NCBI RefSeq assembly: GCF_003049575.1
Contig: NZ_PYWI01000006.1
Location: 1 to 64,000 of the forward strand
Direction of reading: 5' to 3'
Length of the DNA: 64,000 nucleotides
Source of the DNA: Lysinibacillus parviboronicapiens
GTDB taxonomy: Bacteria; Bacillota; Bacilli; Bacillales_A; Planococcaceae
Position 1 is the stretch's first letter; each line of letters begins with the position of its first letter. The notes below the pieces were generated by a model that searched no databases, was not told the origin of the DNA, and saw only the letters and a program-made list of their open reading frames with translations. The translations under genes were made by a program, and so were the position numbers. Shown in pieces: positions 17,429 to 26,419 of this stretch.

Positions 17429-17468
17429 ATCGCTAGTATAACTTTCTGTTTAAACTACTAGGAGCGAT
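17429..17468 (+). terminator. Imperfect hairpin after the CPBP gene
   Basis: ATCGCTAGTA (17429-17438) pairs with TACT (17456-17459) and AGCGAT (17463-17468), with a small bulge. No strong T run follows. It lies 15 bases after the stop codon. Confidence 0.5.
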
Positions 17469-17470
17469 AA

Positions 17471-17640
17471 AGAGGCTGTCAAAAATAATTCAAACAATAC
17501 AGTCCACCTTCCGATCTAGTAAAAATCCGCTTCGCTTTTCACGCGGGAAAGGCATGAGCCACACGAGCAGACGCTCTCTGCTGAAGCTCATGCTCTACTT
17601 CCTTCCGCTACGTTGCACACATGCTCTTTGAGCTATGTTC
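17471..17640. repeat. Dispersed palindromic repeat with one MITE-like end
   Basis: The left end GAGGCTGTCAAAAATAATTC resembles the GGCTGtCCCAAAA ends seen at 24651, 28995 and 44151. The core (about 17512-17550: TAAAAATCCGCTTCGCTTTTC, CGCGGGAAAGGCATGAGCC) matches 43999-44040 and, on the other strand, 2499-2560. I find no matching right end, so this copy looks truncated. Confidence 0.6.
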
Positions 17641-17673
17641 ATGATAGAAGTTCATACACGGTATAACAACTTA

Positions 17674-18537
17674 TTATTTTATATCCTTTGTCCAATCAGC
17701 AACTTTAGCTTCATTTTCTTTGATCCATTTTTTTGCTGCATCCCTAGGATCAGTGCCTTCCATAATATCATACATAACACTTTCTATATCTTCTGCAGCC
17801 CAGTGGAAGTTATCGAGAACACTGTATGCCCCCGGATTATCCTCTTTAAATCCTTTACGTGCAAATGTCCCAATATATTCTTCTGCTCCATATATTCCTT
17901 TAGGATCATCTAAGTATTTCAAATCAAATGCGTTAAATTTCCAATGAGGAGACCAACCTGTAACGATGATTTCTTCATTATTCTCAATCGCTTGCTTAAG
18001 GGCTGCTGTCATTGCTCCTGCAGATGAGGTAAGTACAGTCCAGCCTTCAAGGTTAGGATAAATCTTATACGCATTTTCTGTAGTAGCTGTCATATTGGCA
18101 CCTGGCTCAATGCCTGTTATGGTTTTACCAGCTTCATTTGTTAAATCTTCGATAGAGTCTACATCCATATAACTTGGGACGACTAGGCCAATTTTGGCCC
18201 CTGTTAGATTTTCACCTAAATCTACTATTCTATCTTTGTACTTCTCAACTTGTGGAGCATGCGTTTGTGGTAGCCAAGCTGACACCATGCCATCAACTTC
18301 ACCATTGGCAAGAGCCTCCCACATAATGCCATTATCAAGTGGTGTTAGAGTTACATCATATCCTAAATCCTCTAGAACTTGTCCTACTACATTAGTGGAC
18401 GCTATTTCTGTATCCCATTCTACATAAGCTAAATTGACTTTTTTATTTTGGGTGCTTGTATCATCTGAACCACAGGCCGCTAATAGTAAAAGTAATGCAA
18501 ATGCTAAAACTAGCTTTGATAATCTATCGAATCTCAT
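17674..18537 (-). CDS. Glycine betaine ABC transporter substrate-binding lipoprotein (OpuAC-like)
   Basis: A 287-residue OpuAC-type binding protein. The signal peptide ends in the lipobox LAAC with Cys22 lipidated. Trp73, Trp195 or Trp199, and Trp246 lie where OpuAC has the three Trp residues that cage the quaternary ammonium of glycine betaine. It would deliver an osmoprotectant to an OpuA or ProU-type permease, but none is encoded nearby, so it is an orphan. GGAGGGGG precedes the ATG. The gene is monocistronic and convergent with the CPBP gene. Confidence 0.9.
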   Translation of the reverse strand: MRFDRLSKLVLAFALLLLLAACGSDDTSTQNKKVNLAYVEWDTEIASTNVVGQVLEDLGYDVTLTPLDNGIMWEALANGEVDGMVSAWLPQTHAPQVEKYKDRIVDLGENLTGAKIGLVVPSYMDVDSIEDLTNEAGKTITGIEPGANMTATTENAYKIYPNLEGWTVLTSSAGAMTAALKQAIENNEEIIVTGWSPHWKFNAFDLKYLDDPKGIYGAEEYIGTFARKGFKEDNPGAYSVLDNFHWAAEDIESVMYDIMEGTDPRDAAKKWIKENEAKVADWTKDIK

Positions 18538-18904
18538 AAAATCCCCCTCCTTATTGCTTTCTCTATTTTATAAAACGAGCCAAATATACCTAAAAATTAG
18601 TAAGTAACAACTTAATGTTATCAAAGGGTTGTTACTTTTGTCAAAAGGCATTGAATAAAGAAGCCGTGCATTTGTTGAGGAAATACAGTTTAAAAAGTAG
18701 CTTGAGAGTAAGAGAGAAGAAGTTTGCAGATGTTCTAATTTGAGACCTTTTCGTGTTCATATAACAAAACCCGATTTCATCACAAGGAAAAAAGTATAAG
18801 ATAATATATGAAATGAAAGGCTAGAATTTTTGTAAAGACGTAGCAATATGCCTGTCCAATCATTTGTTAAACTTTCAATCAATAAAGATGAGGAATGGTG
18901 TAGC

Positions 18905-19090
18905 ATGCGTATTTCTAGAAAAATTGACATTGAGCAGTTACAAAATGAGAAGAGTGAGCTATTTGACAAACACGTACTTAACATATTGAATGGTCAGGTT
19001 ATGTATGAAGAGTTTAAAGATAAAAAATTAATGGGTAGTTGTGATTATGCACCATTTAATGAAGCGATGTGTATAAACGCGAACTACTAA
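18905..19090 (+). CDS. Small hypothetical protein facing the truncated sigma factor
   Basis: A 61-codon frame with GAGGAATG at suitable distance from the ATG (MRISRKIDIEQLQNEKSELF...). The frame extends upstream to 18848 without a ribosome site. Its last 60 bases overlap the 3' end of the truncated sigma factor frame on the other strand, so one of the two is probably fortuitous or they meet at a rearrangement joint. I do not recognise the family. Confidence 0.35.
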   Translation: MRISRKIDIEQLQNEKSELFDKHVLNILNGQVMYEEFKDKKLMGSCDYAPFNEAMCINANY

Positions 19091-19297
19091 ATTTCGTGTA
19101 CTGTCGATATATGTATAGTAAGCTACTTTAAAAAGCCAAGGTTTGATGTCTTGAATTTCTTGACCAAGAAGGGTGATATGCGCTTTTGTAAATGCGTCCT
19201 GAAGCAAATCCTCAGCTAAAGTATGATTTTTGGTAAGTGAATATAAATAGCGATATATATCATTCATGTAGGTGATATATATTGTTTCAAGTTCCAT
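19028..19297 (-). pseudogene. Truncated ECF sigma factor (region 2 only)
   Basis: The frame starts at an ATG behind AAAGGTGGGAAGAG and gives a clear sigma-70 region 2: YMNDIYRYLYSLTKNHTLAEDLLQDAF, then IKPWLFKVAYYTYIDSTR, covering core binding and -10 recognition. Homology stops after about residue 68; the remaining 20 residues are unrelated and region 4, needed to read the -35 element, is absent. Normal ECF factors are about 160-190 residues. The break near 19090 coincides with the end of the small plus-strand frame, suggesting a deletion or insertion joint. No anti-sigma gene is present. Confidence 0.7.
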
Positions 19298-19402
19298 CTC
19301 TTCCCACCTTTCACTCTATTCTCGGATAAGGGCCAAAAAAGGTTGCAAAATAATTTAAAAATTATTATAAATTGTTAAATCCAGGAACTGATGTTGGATT
19401 AA

Positions 19403-19445
19403 AAAACGGCTTAAGCCCAATGGAATAAAGGGCTCAAGCCGTTTT
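19403..19445. terminator. Bidirectional terminator
   Basis: AAAACGGCTTAAGCCC (19403-19418) pairs with GGGCTCAAGCCGTTTT (19430-19445) with one mismatch. A and T tracts on either side suit both directions. It ends the ABC permease transcript on the minus strand. Confidence 0.9.
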
Positions 19446-19476
19446 ATTTATCTTACAAGAAGAAGTGTATAGAATT

Positions 19477-21099
19477 TTACTTTGACCGTTTAAAGACGAT
19501 TTTCCAAAGTGCAAAATTAATGATGAATAGAGCGATTAAGTAAATCATAGATCCATAAGGAAGAGTGGCCATGAAATAGTGTAATCCTGCCAACATACCT
19601 AATGGAATGAATAATAGTAAAGATTTCCAACTTTGCGCATCGCCGATTTCATCATAGGGCTTTGTGAAAGGAATTTTACTGCCCAAACCGATATAACATA
19701 TTACAGTGTACATACAGCTTGCTGCGAAAACTGACAATAAATCCGGGATGATTCTTGTGCCATAAATAAAGCAGAAGATTATGCTGAGAACAATATTTAA
19801 AGGAAAATACAATTTAATCAAAAATGCTTTTAAGCTGCCTTTTTGTAAGTCTGTATAGTCCTTGATAGGAAAGATTTTATATATCCAAGCTGCTTTAAAC
19901 TTTCCTGAATGTCCTAGCATGAGCACAGCAGACGGAATAATAAGCATGCTAAAATATATATTCAAATAGCCCATGCTAACAGAATAATCAACCTCATCTG
20001 ACCTCATCGTAAACATAAAAATAAATGGGATAATAAAAGAAAAGCCTAAGGAAGGATATACTTTCAATTTAAACTCTCGCTCTTGCTTCATCATCAGGGA
20101 TGCGAAGCGGTAGAAAGCTCTTTCCTCATTTGTTCGGCAAATGAACTTTAATAAAAACTCCTTCAGCTGATTTTTCTTGGCCTTTTTGGACTTACTTGTG
20201 TTTAATAATTTTTGTAGATTGCGCTCAAAGGTCGGCACCAGCTTTACATAAAGTCCTATCGACACAATTGGTATGACAATAGCAAAAATACAGTATAGCA
20301 CTGTAAATAAAGAGTTATCACCATTAAGCAGTAGCTCATAAGGAGCGGCAAACCACATGGGAATTAGGAAAATACTCCACCAATGAAACGCAACGACAAC
20401 ATCAAAATTGACAAATTCAAAGGACCTAATAAGAACTTGATAGCCAATCATCAACACCAATGACAAACCGATTTGTACATAATTGATGAGATCCTTCAGC
20501 TTTTCTCCATCAAAAAATCTCAAGATAACAATATATAAAATGGCAGTTAGAACAACAATGAAAATATTGATTAGAACGAGTTCGAATGCCGTTAAAATAA
20601 AAAATATAATGCCTTGTGTAAACAAGCCGACTAAAAGTGGAATGGTCGTTAAGGCTATAGTTAAATACGCCAAATAGATAAATATATGCATAAATTTGGC
20701 TGCATTCACCGTTTTAGTAGCGATGGGCTTAGTTGAGAGGATACTTCTATCACGTACATCCAAAAGTACTGAAGAAAAATCAGAAATCATCGACGTCATA
20801 ATCAAAAAAATAATCATTGCATAAGCGATACTCATCTGGAAAAGATAGTTTTGGCCAAAGCCTATCAAAGGAATTAGCACAAGTCCGAATAACGTATAAA
20901 TCCACAAAGATTTGATATAGCCATATTTTTTGTCTTGCTTTTTTTTATTTGCTGCTTGGTTAAATAATGTTGGTACCTTGCGTTCGTCCATTGTTAGTTT
21001 AATATGGAGAATTTTTCTCATGATGTCATAATCGATGCCCATTTTCACAAATATAAATTGAAATTTATCCAGTAGTTGTAGGGTTTTGAAATCGTTCAT
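19477..21099 (-). CDS. ABC-type exporter permease
   Basis: A 540-residue integral membrane protein with roughly 11-12 hydrophobic segments and a basic cytoplasmic stretch (TSKSKKAKKNQLKEFLLKF, about residues 294-312). It pairs with the ATPase encoded immediately upstream, whose stop overlaps this start (TAATG). Length, N-terminal region (IMRKILHIKLTMDERK) and context resemble the Bacillus YthQ-type permease partner of YthP; this is from memory and tentative. Substrate unknown. A strong terminator follows. Confidence 0.8.
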   Translation of the reverse strand: MNDFKTLQLLDKFQFIFVKMGIDYDIMRKILHIKLTMDERKVPTLFNQAANKKKQDKKYGYIKSLWIYTLFGLVLIPLIGFGQNYLFQMSIAYAMIIFLIMTSMISDFSSVLLDVRDRSILSTKPIATKTVNAAKFMHIFIYLAYLTIALTTIPLLVGLFTQGIIFFILTAFELVLINIFIVVLTAILYIVILRFFDGEKLKDLINYVQIGLSLVLMIGYQVLIRSFEFVNFDVVVAFHWWSIFLIPMWFAAPYELLLNGDNSLFTVLYCIFAIVIPIVSIGLYVKLVPTFERNLQKLLNTSKSKKAKKNQLKEFLLKFICRTNEERAFYRFASLMMKQEREFKLKVYPSLGFSFIIPFIFMFTMRSDEVDYSVSMGYLNIYFSMLIIPSAVLMLGHSGKFKAAWIYKIFPIKDYTDLQKGSLKAFLIKLYFPLNIVLSIIFCFIYGTRIIPDLLSVFAASCMYTVICYIGLGSKIPFTKPYDEIGDAQSWKSLLLFIPLGMLAGLHYFMATLPYGSMIYLIALFIINFALWKIVFKRSK

Positions 21100-21884
21100 T
21101 ACATGCCACCTTGTACAACTGAAACAAATTGCTCACCAATTTCTTTATGATCATGGAAGCCTGTCAATTGATTGAAAATCCCTTCCAAAGTTCCCATCGT
21201 ATTGTCCGCTTGTAGCTGGGCAAATGTTCCATCTGCTGCGATTTTTCCATCGTTCAGCAAGATGATGCGGCTACTGATTTTTTCGACAACATCCATAATA
21301 TGAGATGAATAGAAAATAGTTTTTCCTTGGGCAGCCAATTGAGTCAAAATCTCTTTAAAAATCATTACACTATTTGCGTCTAACCCATTGATTGGTTCAT
21401 CTAAAAACAGTAAATCTGGATTATGTATAAGGCTAGCAATTATTAACAGCTTTTGTCGCATTCCTTTTGAATAAGAAGAAATTCTTGCATGATATGCTTC
21501 ACCAACACCAAACAATTCCATTAAGGTTTTTGATTTATCAGCAGCAACCTCTAATGTTTGGCCATAAAGCTGGCCGATGAAGGTTAAATACTCATACCCT
21601 GTTAAATTATCATAAACATCAGCTATTTCAGGTACATAGCCAATTCTTCGTTTATATTCAATACGATCTTGTTCGATAGGCTCACCGAAGAGCTTAATTT
21701 CTCCACCATAATCGCCTTCAATCCCCAAAATGATTTTAACAGTTGTGCTTTTACCTGCCCCGTTTGGACCGATATAGCCAATAATTTCGCCTCTTGAGAC
21801 GTGCAAGTCAATTCCTTTTAATATTTCCTTATTGCCATAGTTCTTCGTCAAATTCGTAATCGTCAAAATTTCTTGCTGCTCCAT
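21099..21884 (-). CDS. ABC transporter ATPase
   Basis: A 261-residue ABC-2 class ATPase: Walker A GPNGAGKST, signature SYSKGMRQKLLIIASL, Walker B LLFLDEPINGLD, H-loop SSHIMD. This subclass energises export or membrane-protein related transport with a separate permease, here the downstream gene. The longest frame begins at 21935, but GAAAGGAGCGG lies directly before the ATG at 21884, which I take as the start. The stop overlaps the permease start. Confidence 0.9.
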   Translation of the reverse strand: MEQQEILTITNLTKNYGNKEILKGIDLHVSRGEIIGYIGPNGAGKSTTVKIILGIEGDYGGEIKLFGEPIEQDRIEYKRRIGYVPEIADVYDNLTGYEYLTFIGQLYGQTLEVAADKSKTLMELFGVGEAYHARISSYSKGMRQKLLIIASLIHNPDLLFLDEPINGLDANSVMIFKEILTQLAAQGKTIFYSSHIMDVVEKISSRIILLNDGKIAADGTFAQLQADNTMGTLEGIFNQLTGFHDHKEIGEQFVSVVQGGM

Positions 21885-22159
21885 TTTACCGCTCCTTTCG
21901 TTTTTTCTGTCTGTCTTATATACGGCTGAATACATAAATGGTTTCGGAAAAATTAACCATATATAGAAAAGCTAATAATATCTGCAATTGCAATAAGAAA
22001 GCAAGAAATTCTACTGTCTGTTTTGTGTATGAGTATACAATTGGAATAAACTAAATGTACTTAAAATTTTGGGCAACCGCTGCTAAAGAAAAATACATAT
22101 GGCGTGGACCTTTTGGGATAGCTATAGTTATGTAAAAATGATAGTAAGGAGGTCAGAGA

Positions 22160-23608
22160 GTGTTTAATGATTTTAAGCTTATGGATGATCGTCCAGTTTA
22201 TATGCAAGTAAGAGATTATTTAAAAGAGATGATTAAAAAAGGCCATCTGTTGGAGCATCAGAAGCTACCTTCAACCCGTGAACTTAGTAAATTATTATCA
22301 GTCAGTAGAAATACTGTTCTTACGGCCTACGCAGATTTAGAACAATATGGTCTAATCTACGCAATTAAAGGAAGGGGAAATTTTATCGGGAAAGTCGAAA
22401 CGTCCAAAATGCCATCCATTGAATTTCATTGGAAAGAGAGGCTCAATGAAGTGACATTACTAGCGGACGAATTGGACTTGATGAAGCAAGATGTCTTGTC
22501 GGAAAAAGGCATAATTTCATTCAACAGTATTGCACCAGAAGAAAAGCTTTTTGATGTCGAAAATTTTAAAAGGGCTTTTCTGACTCGAATGTCTATTGAG
22601 GGAGATATTGTGTTGAATTACGGCTATGCAAAAGGTTACAAACCCCTTATCGAATATCTTCTTCACTATATGCAATTGAAGGGTGTAGATATTTCCAATA
22701 AGGATATTCTTATCACGAACGGCTTTACAGAGGGTTTGGATATTTTATTATCTTCGATAGCTAAAAAATCCGGACGTGTTCTTTGCGAGAATCCTACGCA
22801 TCATGCCGCTTTAAAGCTTTTTCGCTTACATGGATTTGATATTCACGGAATCGACATGATGGATGATGGCATTGACATCGAGAAGGTTGAGGAAAGCTTG
22901 TCACAAGGGACTTTTGATTTTGCCTATCTCATCCCGTCTTATCATAATCCAACGGGAATTGTTACCTCCTCTGAAAAGAGAGCAGAAATTATTAAACTAT
23001 TTTCAACCTATCAAATTCCTATTGTAGAGGATGGTTTTAATGAAGAATTACGTTATTCAGGCTCTCATCTAGCCCCGTTAATGACTTTTATTGGCCCTGG
23101 TAACCAGGTTATTTATATTAGCAGCTTTTCCAAAATTCTCTTTCCGGGCTTACGTGTTGGTTGGATTTTAGCAGATAAAGAACTAATCCACTGTTTAGAA
23201 AGTGTAAAAAGGGCACGTACTATTCATACATCTACACTGGATCAGGCTGTGCTTTATCAATATTTGCATGATGGCTATTTCGAAAGATACTTGAAAAAAG
23301 CTAGGTCAGTATATAAGAAAAAATATGAACTTGCTCGACAAGCATGTAATCAATATATACCTTTTAAAAGAATGACAGGGGATGGCGGTCTCCATCTCTT
23401 TATAGAATTAGAAGAAGGAATGAATGCTCGTGTACTTTTAAAAAAGTGCTATCAAAAGGGTGTTGTATTTTATCCTGGAGATGTTTTTTACAGCGATGGA
23501 GGAGGAAGTAACACATTTCGGTTAGGATTTTCCCGGTTAAAAGAAGAGGATATTGTCCAAGGCATTAAAATCATTGGTGAAACTTTGAAAAATGAAGTGG
23601 GGAGTTGA
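22160..23608 (+). CDS. MocR/GntR-type PLP-dependent regulator, probable regulator of the downstream ddl
   Basis: A 482-residue MocR protein. Residues about 1-75 are a GntR winged helix (VYMQVRDYLKEMIKKGHLLEHQKLPSTRELSKLLSVSRNTVLTAYADL region). Residues about 110-480 form a class I aminotransferase-like domain with the PLP lysine motif SSFSKILFPGLRVGW and the YLIPSYHNPTG region. MocR proteins bind PLP and amino-compound ligands and regulate adjacent genes. Here the next gene, five bases downstream, is a D-Ala-D-Ala ligase; a MocR regulator of ddl (DdlR) is known in Brevibacillus. Start is GTG behind AAGGAGG. Confidence 0.9.
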   Translation: MFNDFKLMDDRPVYMQVRDYLKEMIKKGHLLEHQKLPSTRELSKLLSVSRNTVLTAYADLEQYGLIYAIKGRGNFIGKVETSKMPSIEFHWKERLNEVTLLADELDLMKQDVLSEKGIISFNSIAPEEKLFDVENFKRAFLTRMSIEGDIVLNYGYAKGYKPLIEYLLHYMQLKGVDISNKDILITNGFTEGLDILLSSIAKKSGRVLCENPTHHAALKLFRLHGFDIHGIDMMDDGIDIEKVEESLSQGTFDFAYLIPSYHNPTGIVTSSEKRAEIIKLFSTYQIPIVEDGFNEELRYSGSHLAPLMTFIGPGNQVIYISSFSKILFPGLRVGWILADKELIHCLESVKRARTIHTSTLDQAVLYQYLHDGYFERYLKKARSVYKKKYELARQACNQYIPFKRMTGDGGLHLFIELEEGMNARVLLKKCYQKGVVFYPGDVFYSDGGGSNTFRLGFSRLKEEDIVQGIKIIGETLKNEVGS

Positions 23609-23612
23609 AAAA

Positions 23613-24536
23613 ATGAAAGTTGGCGTTATTATGGGAGGTGTTTCTTCAGAAAGGCAAGTGTCTCTCATGACAGGTGAAGAAATGATTACCCATTTAGATA
23701 AGGATAAATACGAAGTTGTCGCTATTAAACTAAATGACAAAATAGAGCTGATTGACAAGGTGAGAGATATTGATATTGCTTTGATAGCGCTTCACGGCAA
23801 GTTTGGTGAAGATGGCTCAATTCAAGGTGTACTTGAAACCTTAGATGTACCATATACCGGAAGTGGCATGCTATCAAGCGGTATTTGTATGGATAAAAAT
23901 ATGTCAAAAAAAATTATTCGCTATGAGGGAATTCAAACACCAGATTGGCTTCATATTTCGGATATGAATGAGCTTCAGATGGATAAATTAGATAATATGG
24001 GCTATCCATTGGTGGTAAAACCGAATTCAGGCGGTTCCAGTGTAGGAGTAAAAATAGTATACGATAAAGATTCATTACTATCCTCAGTGGCAGACGTATT
24101 CAAATGGGATAGTGAAATCATTATTGAAAAGTATATAACAGGCGAAGAGATTACATGTTCTATTGTTGATGGAAAGCTGTTACCGATCATTTCGATTCGT
24201 CATACAGCCGCGTTTTTTGACTATCATGCAAAATATGATGATGCCGCTACAATTGAAGAGGTTGTAGAACTTCCAACAGCAATACATGAACGGGTCGCCG
24301 GGGCTGCAATGGCCTGCTATAGCGTCTTGAAATGCACGATTTATGCCAGAATTGATATGCTCATAAAGGATGGATTTCCTTACGTCATGGAGGTCAATAC
24401 ATTGCCGGGTATGACAAAAAATAGCTTACTGCCAAAAAGTGCTCTTGCAGCGGGAATCACCTATACTGAGCTGTTGGATAACATTATTGAAAGTTCCTTA
24501 CAGGTTAGGACAAGTGAAGGATATACTATTGTATAG
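23613..24536 (+). CDS. ddl: D-alanine--D-alanine ligase
   Basis: A 307-residue ATP-grasp ligase joining two D-Ala molecules for the peptidoglycan stem. N-terminal GVIMGGVSSERQVSLMTG carries the conserved Glu that positions the first D-Ala. HGKFGEDGSIQGVLE, KPNSGGSSVGV (ATP binding), the loop FFDYHAKYDD and the metal-binding EVNTLPGMTK are all present. Length matches typical DdlB (about 306). The start at 23613 follows GGGGAG, five bases after the MocR stop, so the two genes form an operon. It may be a second, inducible ligase if the genome also carries the usual ddl next to murF; that lies outside the window. Confidence 0.93.
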   Translation: MKVGVIMGGVSSERQVSLMTGEEMITHLDKDKYEVVAIKLNDKIELIDKVRDIDIALIALHGKFGEDGSIQGVLETLDVPYTGSGMLSSGICMDKNMSKKIIRYEGIQTPDWLHISDMNELQMDKLDNMGYPLVVKPNSGGSSVGVKIVYDKDSLLSSVADVFKWDSEIIIEKYITGEEITCSIVDGKLLPIISIRHTAAFFDYHAKYDDAATIEEVVELPTAIHERVAGAAMACYSVLKCTIYARIDMLIKDGFPYVMEVNTLPGMTKNSLLPKSALAAGITYTELLDNIIESSLQVRTSEGYTIV

Positions 24537-24595
24537 AACAATAAAAGGAGTTCCTTTTGCCAACAATGAAACTTAGTAGAACATGGATAATCAAG

Positions 24596-24641
24596 AAAAA
24601 CGCCATTTTGATGAAGATGTTTCAAAATGACGTTTTTTATT
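24596..24641 (+). terminator. Terminator after ddl
   Basis: AAAAACGCCATTTTGA (24596-24611) pairs with the segment 24621-24637 (TTCAAAATGACGTTTTT) with one mismatch, followed by TATTTT. Confidence 0.88.
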
Positions 24642-24650
24642 TTCTGTTAA

Positions 24651-24954
24651 ATGAGGCTGGGACAAAAGAGAAAAAGTGTTAGATTGACGATGTCGATCTA
24701 ACACTTTTTTGCTGTGAACGTTGATGTCCACTACGGCGGACGCATTCCGGGGGCGTGGCCTAAGCCTGTAGTCTCAGGCGTCACGCTAATCCCCCAGGAG
24801 TCGCCACCTTCGCTACCATCAACTATTGCTCTCTTGTAAATTTTATTTATGCCAAAAGGAAGAATGTCTAAATTTTTCTTCATTTTGGATAGCAAAAATT
24901 TAATAATACCTTTGCTCCTCTTTCTTAAAATTTAAAGTTTTGTCCCAGCCTCAT
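24651..24954. mobile_element. MITE-like element with 17-bp terminal inverted repeats and palindromic core
   Basis: ATGAGGCTGGGACAAAA (24651-24667) is repeated exactly in inverse at 24938-24954. The 304-base element has no coding frame. Inside lie a strong hairpin (about 24671-24710, GTGTTAGATTGAC and complement followed by T6) and a full copy of the GC-rich palindromic repeat (about 24721-24830, from CACTACGGCGGACGC to GGAGTCGCCACC). I see no obvious target-site duplication. Confidence 0.65.
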
Positions 24955-25031
24955 CATTTCTTTTCTATTGGATGTTCACACAGAAAGGATAACTCTAATT
25001 AGTATTTCAGACAGCTTTGTGTCCTATTAGT

Positions 25032-25871
25032 TTAAGATTTAGATAATTCTATAAATCCATGTCCAAAGACATCTCTGACATCGTGAATGGCAATGAAGGC
25101 ATCCTTATCTATTTCTTTTACAATTTTCTTTAGCTTTACAACTTCCTGTTTACTAATGACAATATAAAGAATTTCTTTTTGTTCCTTCGTATAATAGCCA
25201 TGGCCTGATAGGACCGTCACGCCTCGATTCATAAACGCACTCACTTGGCCGGCAATGGCCTCTGGTTTTTTGGAAATAATGGTAACTGCCTTTTTAGGAT
25301 TCACACCTTCAATAACAAACTCCATTACCTTTGTTCCGACATATAGCATAATAATAGTTAGCAACAACGCCTCTGTCCCGATAATAAAATAAGATGAGAA
25401 AGCAACAATTAAATCAAAAAATAATAAACCATAACTAATACTCCAGCCAAGATATTTGTTCGTGATTCTAGCTAAGATGGTAGAACCTGCTGTTGTTCCA
25501 CCAACCCTGATAATTAAGCCAATGCCTACTCCAGCAAATACCCCACCGAAAATGGAATTCACAATGATTTCATTTGAAGAAATGGACCATGTTTCTGTCA
25601 AATGTAAAAAAAGTGAATGGAACGTTACGGCAATAATCGTATAAATGGTTGTTTGCCTATTTAAAAATTTATATCCAACCACTAATAAAGCTGCGTTTAG
25701 CACGAAGCTCACAATACTTGGTGACCAACCAAACAGATAATAGGCGATGATTGTTAAACCTGTTACGCCACCTTCACCTAAATCATTCGGAATGACAAAT
25801 AAGTTAACTGCCAGCGCAAAAAGCAGCGACCCGATCATAATCATTAAAATATCCAAAACGTATTTCTTCAC
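25032..25871 (-). CDS. YitT family membrane protein
   Basis: A 279-residue member of the YitT (DUF161 + DUF2179) family: five to six membrane segments in residues about 1-190, with typical GEGGVTGLTIIAYYLFGWSP and GGTTAGSTILARI motifs, then a C-terminal cytoplasmic DUF2179 domain (about 195-275, KPEAIAGQVSAFMNRGVTVLSG ... VFGHGF). Function is not established. The longest frame starts at 25892 without a ribosome site; a GTG at 25871 behind GGTGGT seems better, though neither is certain. Monocistronic. Confidence 0.88.
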   Translation of the reverse strand: MKKYVLDILMIMIGSLLFALAVNLFVIPNDLGEGGVTGLTIIAYYLFGWSPSIVSFVLNAALLVVGYKFLNRQTTIYTIIAVTFHSLFLHLTETWSISSNEIIVNSIFGGVFAGVGIGLIIRVGGTTAGSTILARITNKYLGWSISYGLLFFDLIVAFSSYFIIGTEALLLTIIMLYVGTKVMEFVIEGVNPKKAVTIISKKPEAIAGQVSAFMNRGVTVLSGHGYYTKEQKEILYIVISKQEVVKLKKIVKEIDKDAFIAIHDVRDVFGHGFIELSKS

Positions 25872-25892
25872 TACATGACACCACCATAACAT

Positions 25893-26419
25893 AATTGGTT
25901 TTTTCTTAAGTACATACTATATCAAGTTCTATTCATTTTATATACTGTTGGAATGTTCATTTGTGATAAATCAACAAGTGTGAGTAAGTATGTTGTTAGT
26001 TTTAACTAAATGAATCCATGATATAAGCATTAGATACTAGAAGTTTTAATAAAATAATACAAAAACTAACAATATAATAACATACCTTTAATAATTTTCG
26101 AGCCAAGAAGGAGGCTATATAGCAAAAAAAATAGTTGATTGCTGGGTGGGATGCTATGCACAATGCTAGTAGCAATTTAGCTATATTCAAATAATAGCAA
26201 TCTAATGGATTAAATATGATAGGTATGCCAAATTAAAATATCCATTTATAATATATACTATATCCGATAAAAGTTGGTAATTAGAGTTGTTGAAATAAGT
26301 AGTATTTGATGATGTAACTAGCAATGCAGGCGGGGGGTGTAACATTTTACGAAACAATTGGAAGAACATATAGGGCAACGCTTTTAACGAAGAAAAACAA
26401 TAAAGGAGTGTAAGAAGTT
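25893..26419. other. AT-rich region upstream of the DUF2975/HTH operon
   Basis: About 530 bases with frequent stops in all frames and no convincing gene. The last 150 bases should contain the promoter of the DUF2975 gene. Nothing else recognised. Confidence 0.45.

Noticed and set aside
26002..26190. 62-codon minus-strand frame with hydrophobic residues
   Set aside because: No ribosome site, no family resemblance, AT-rich sequence gives hydrophobic frames by chance.
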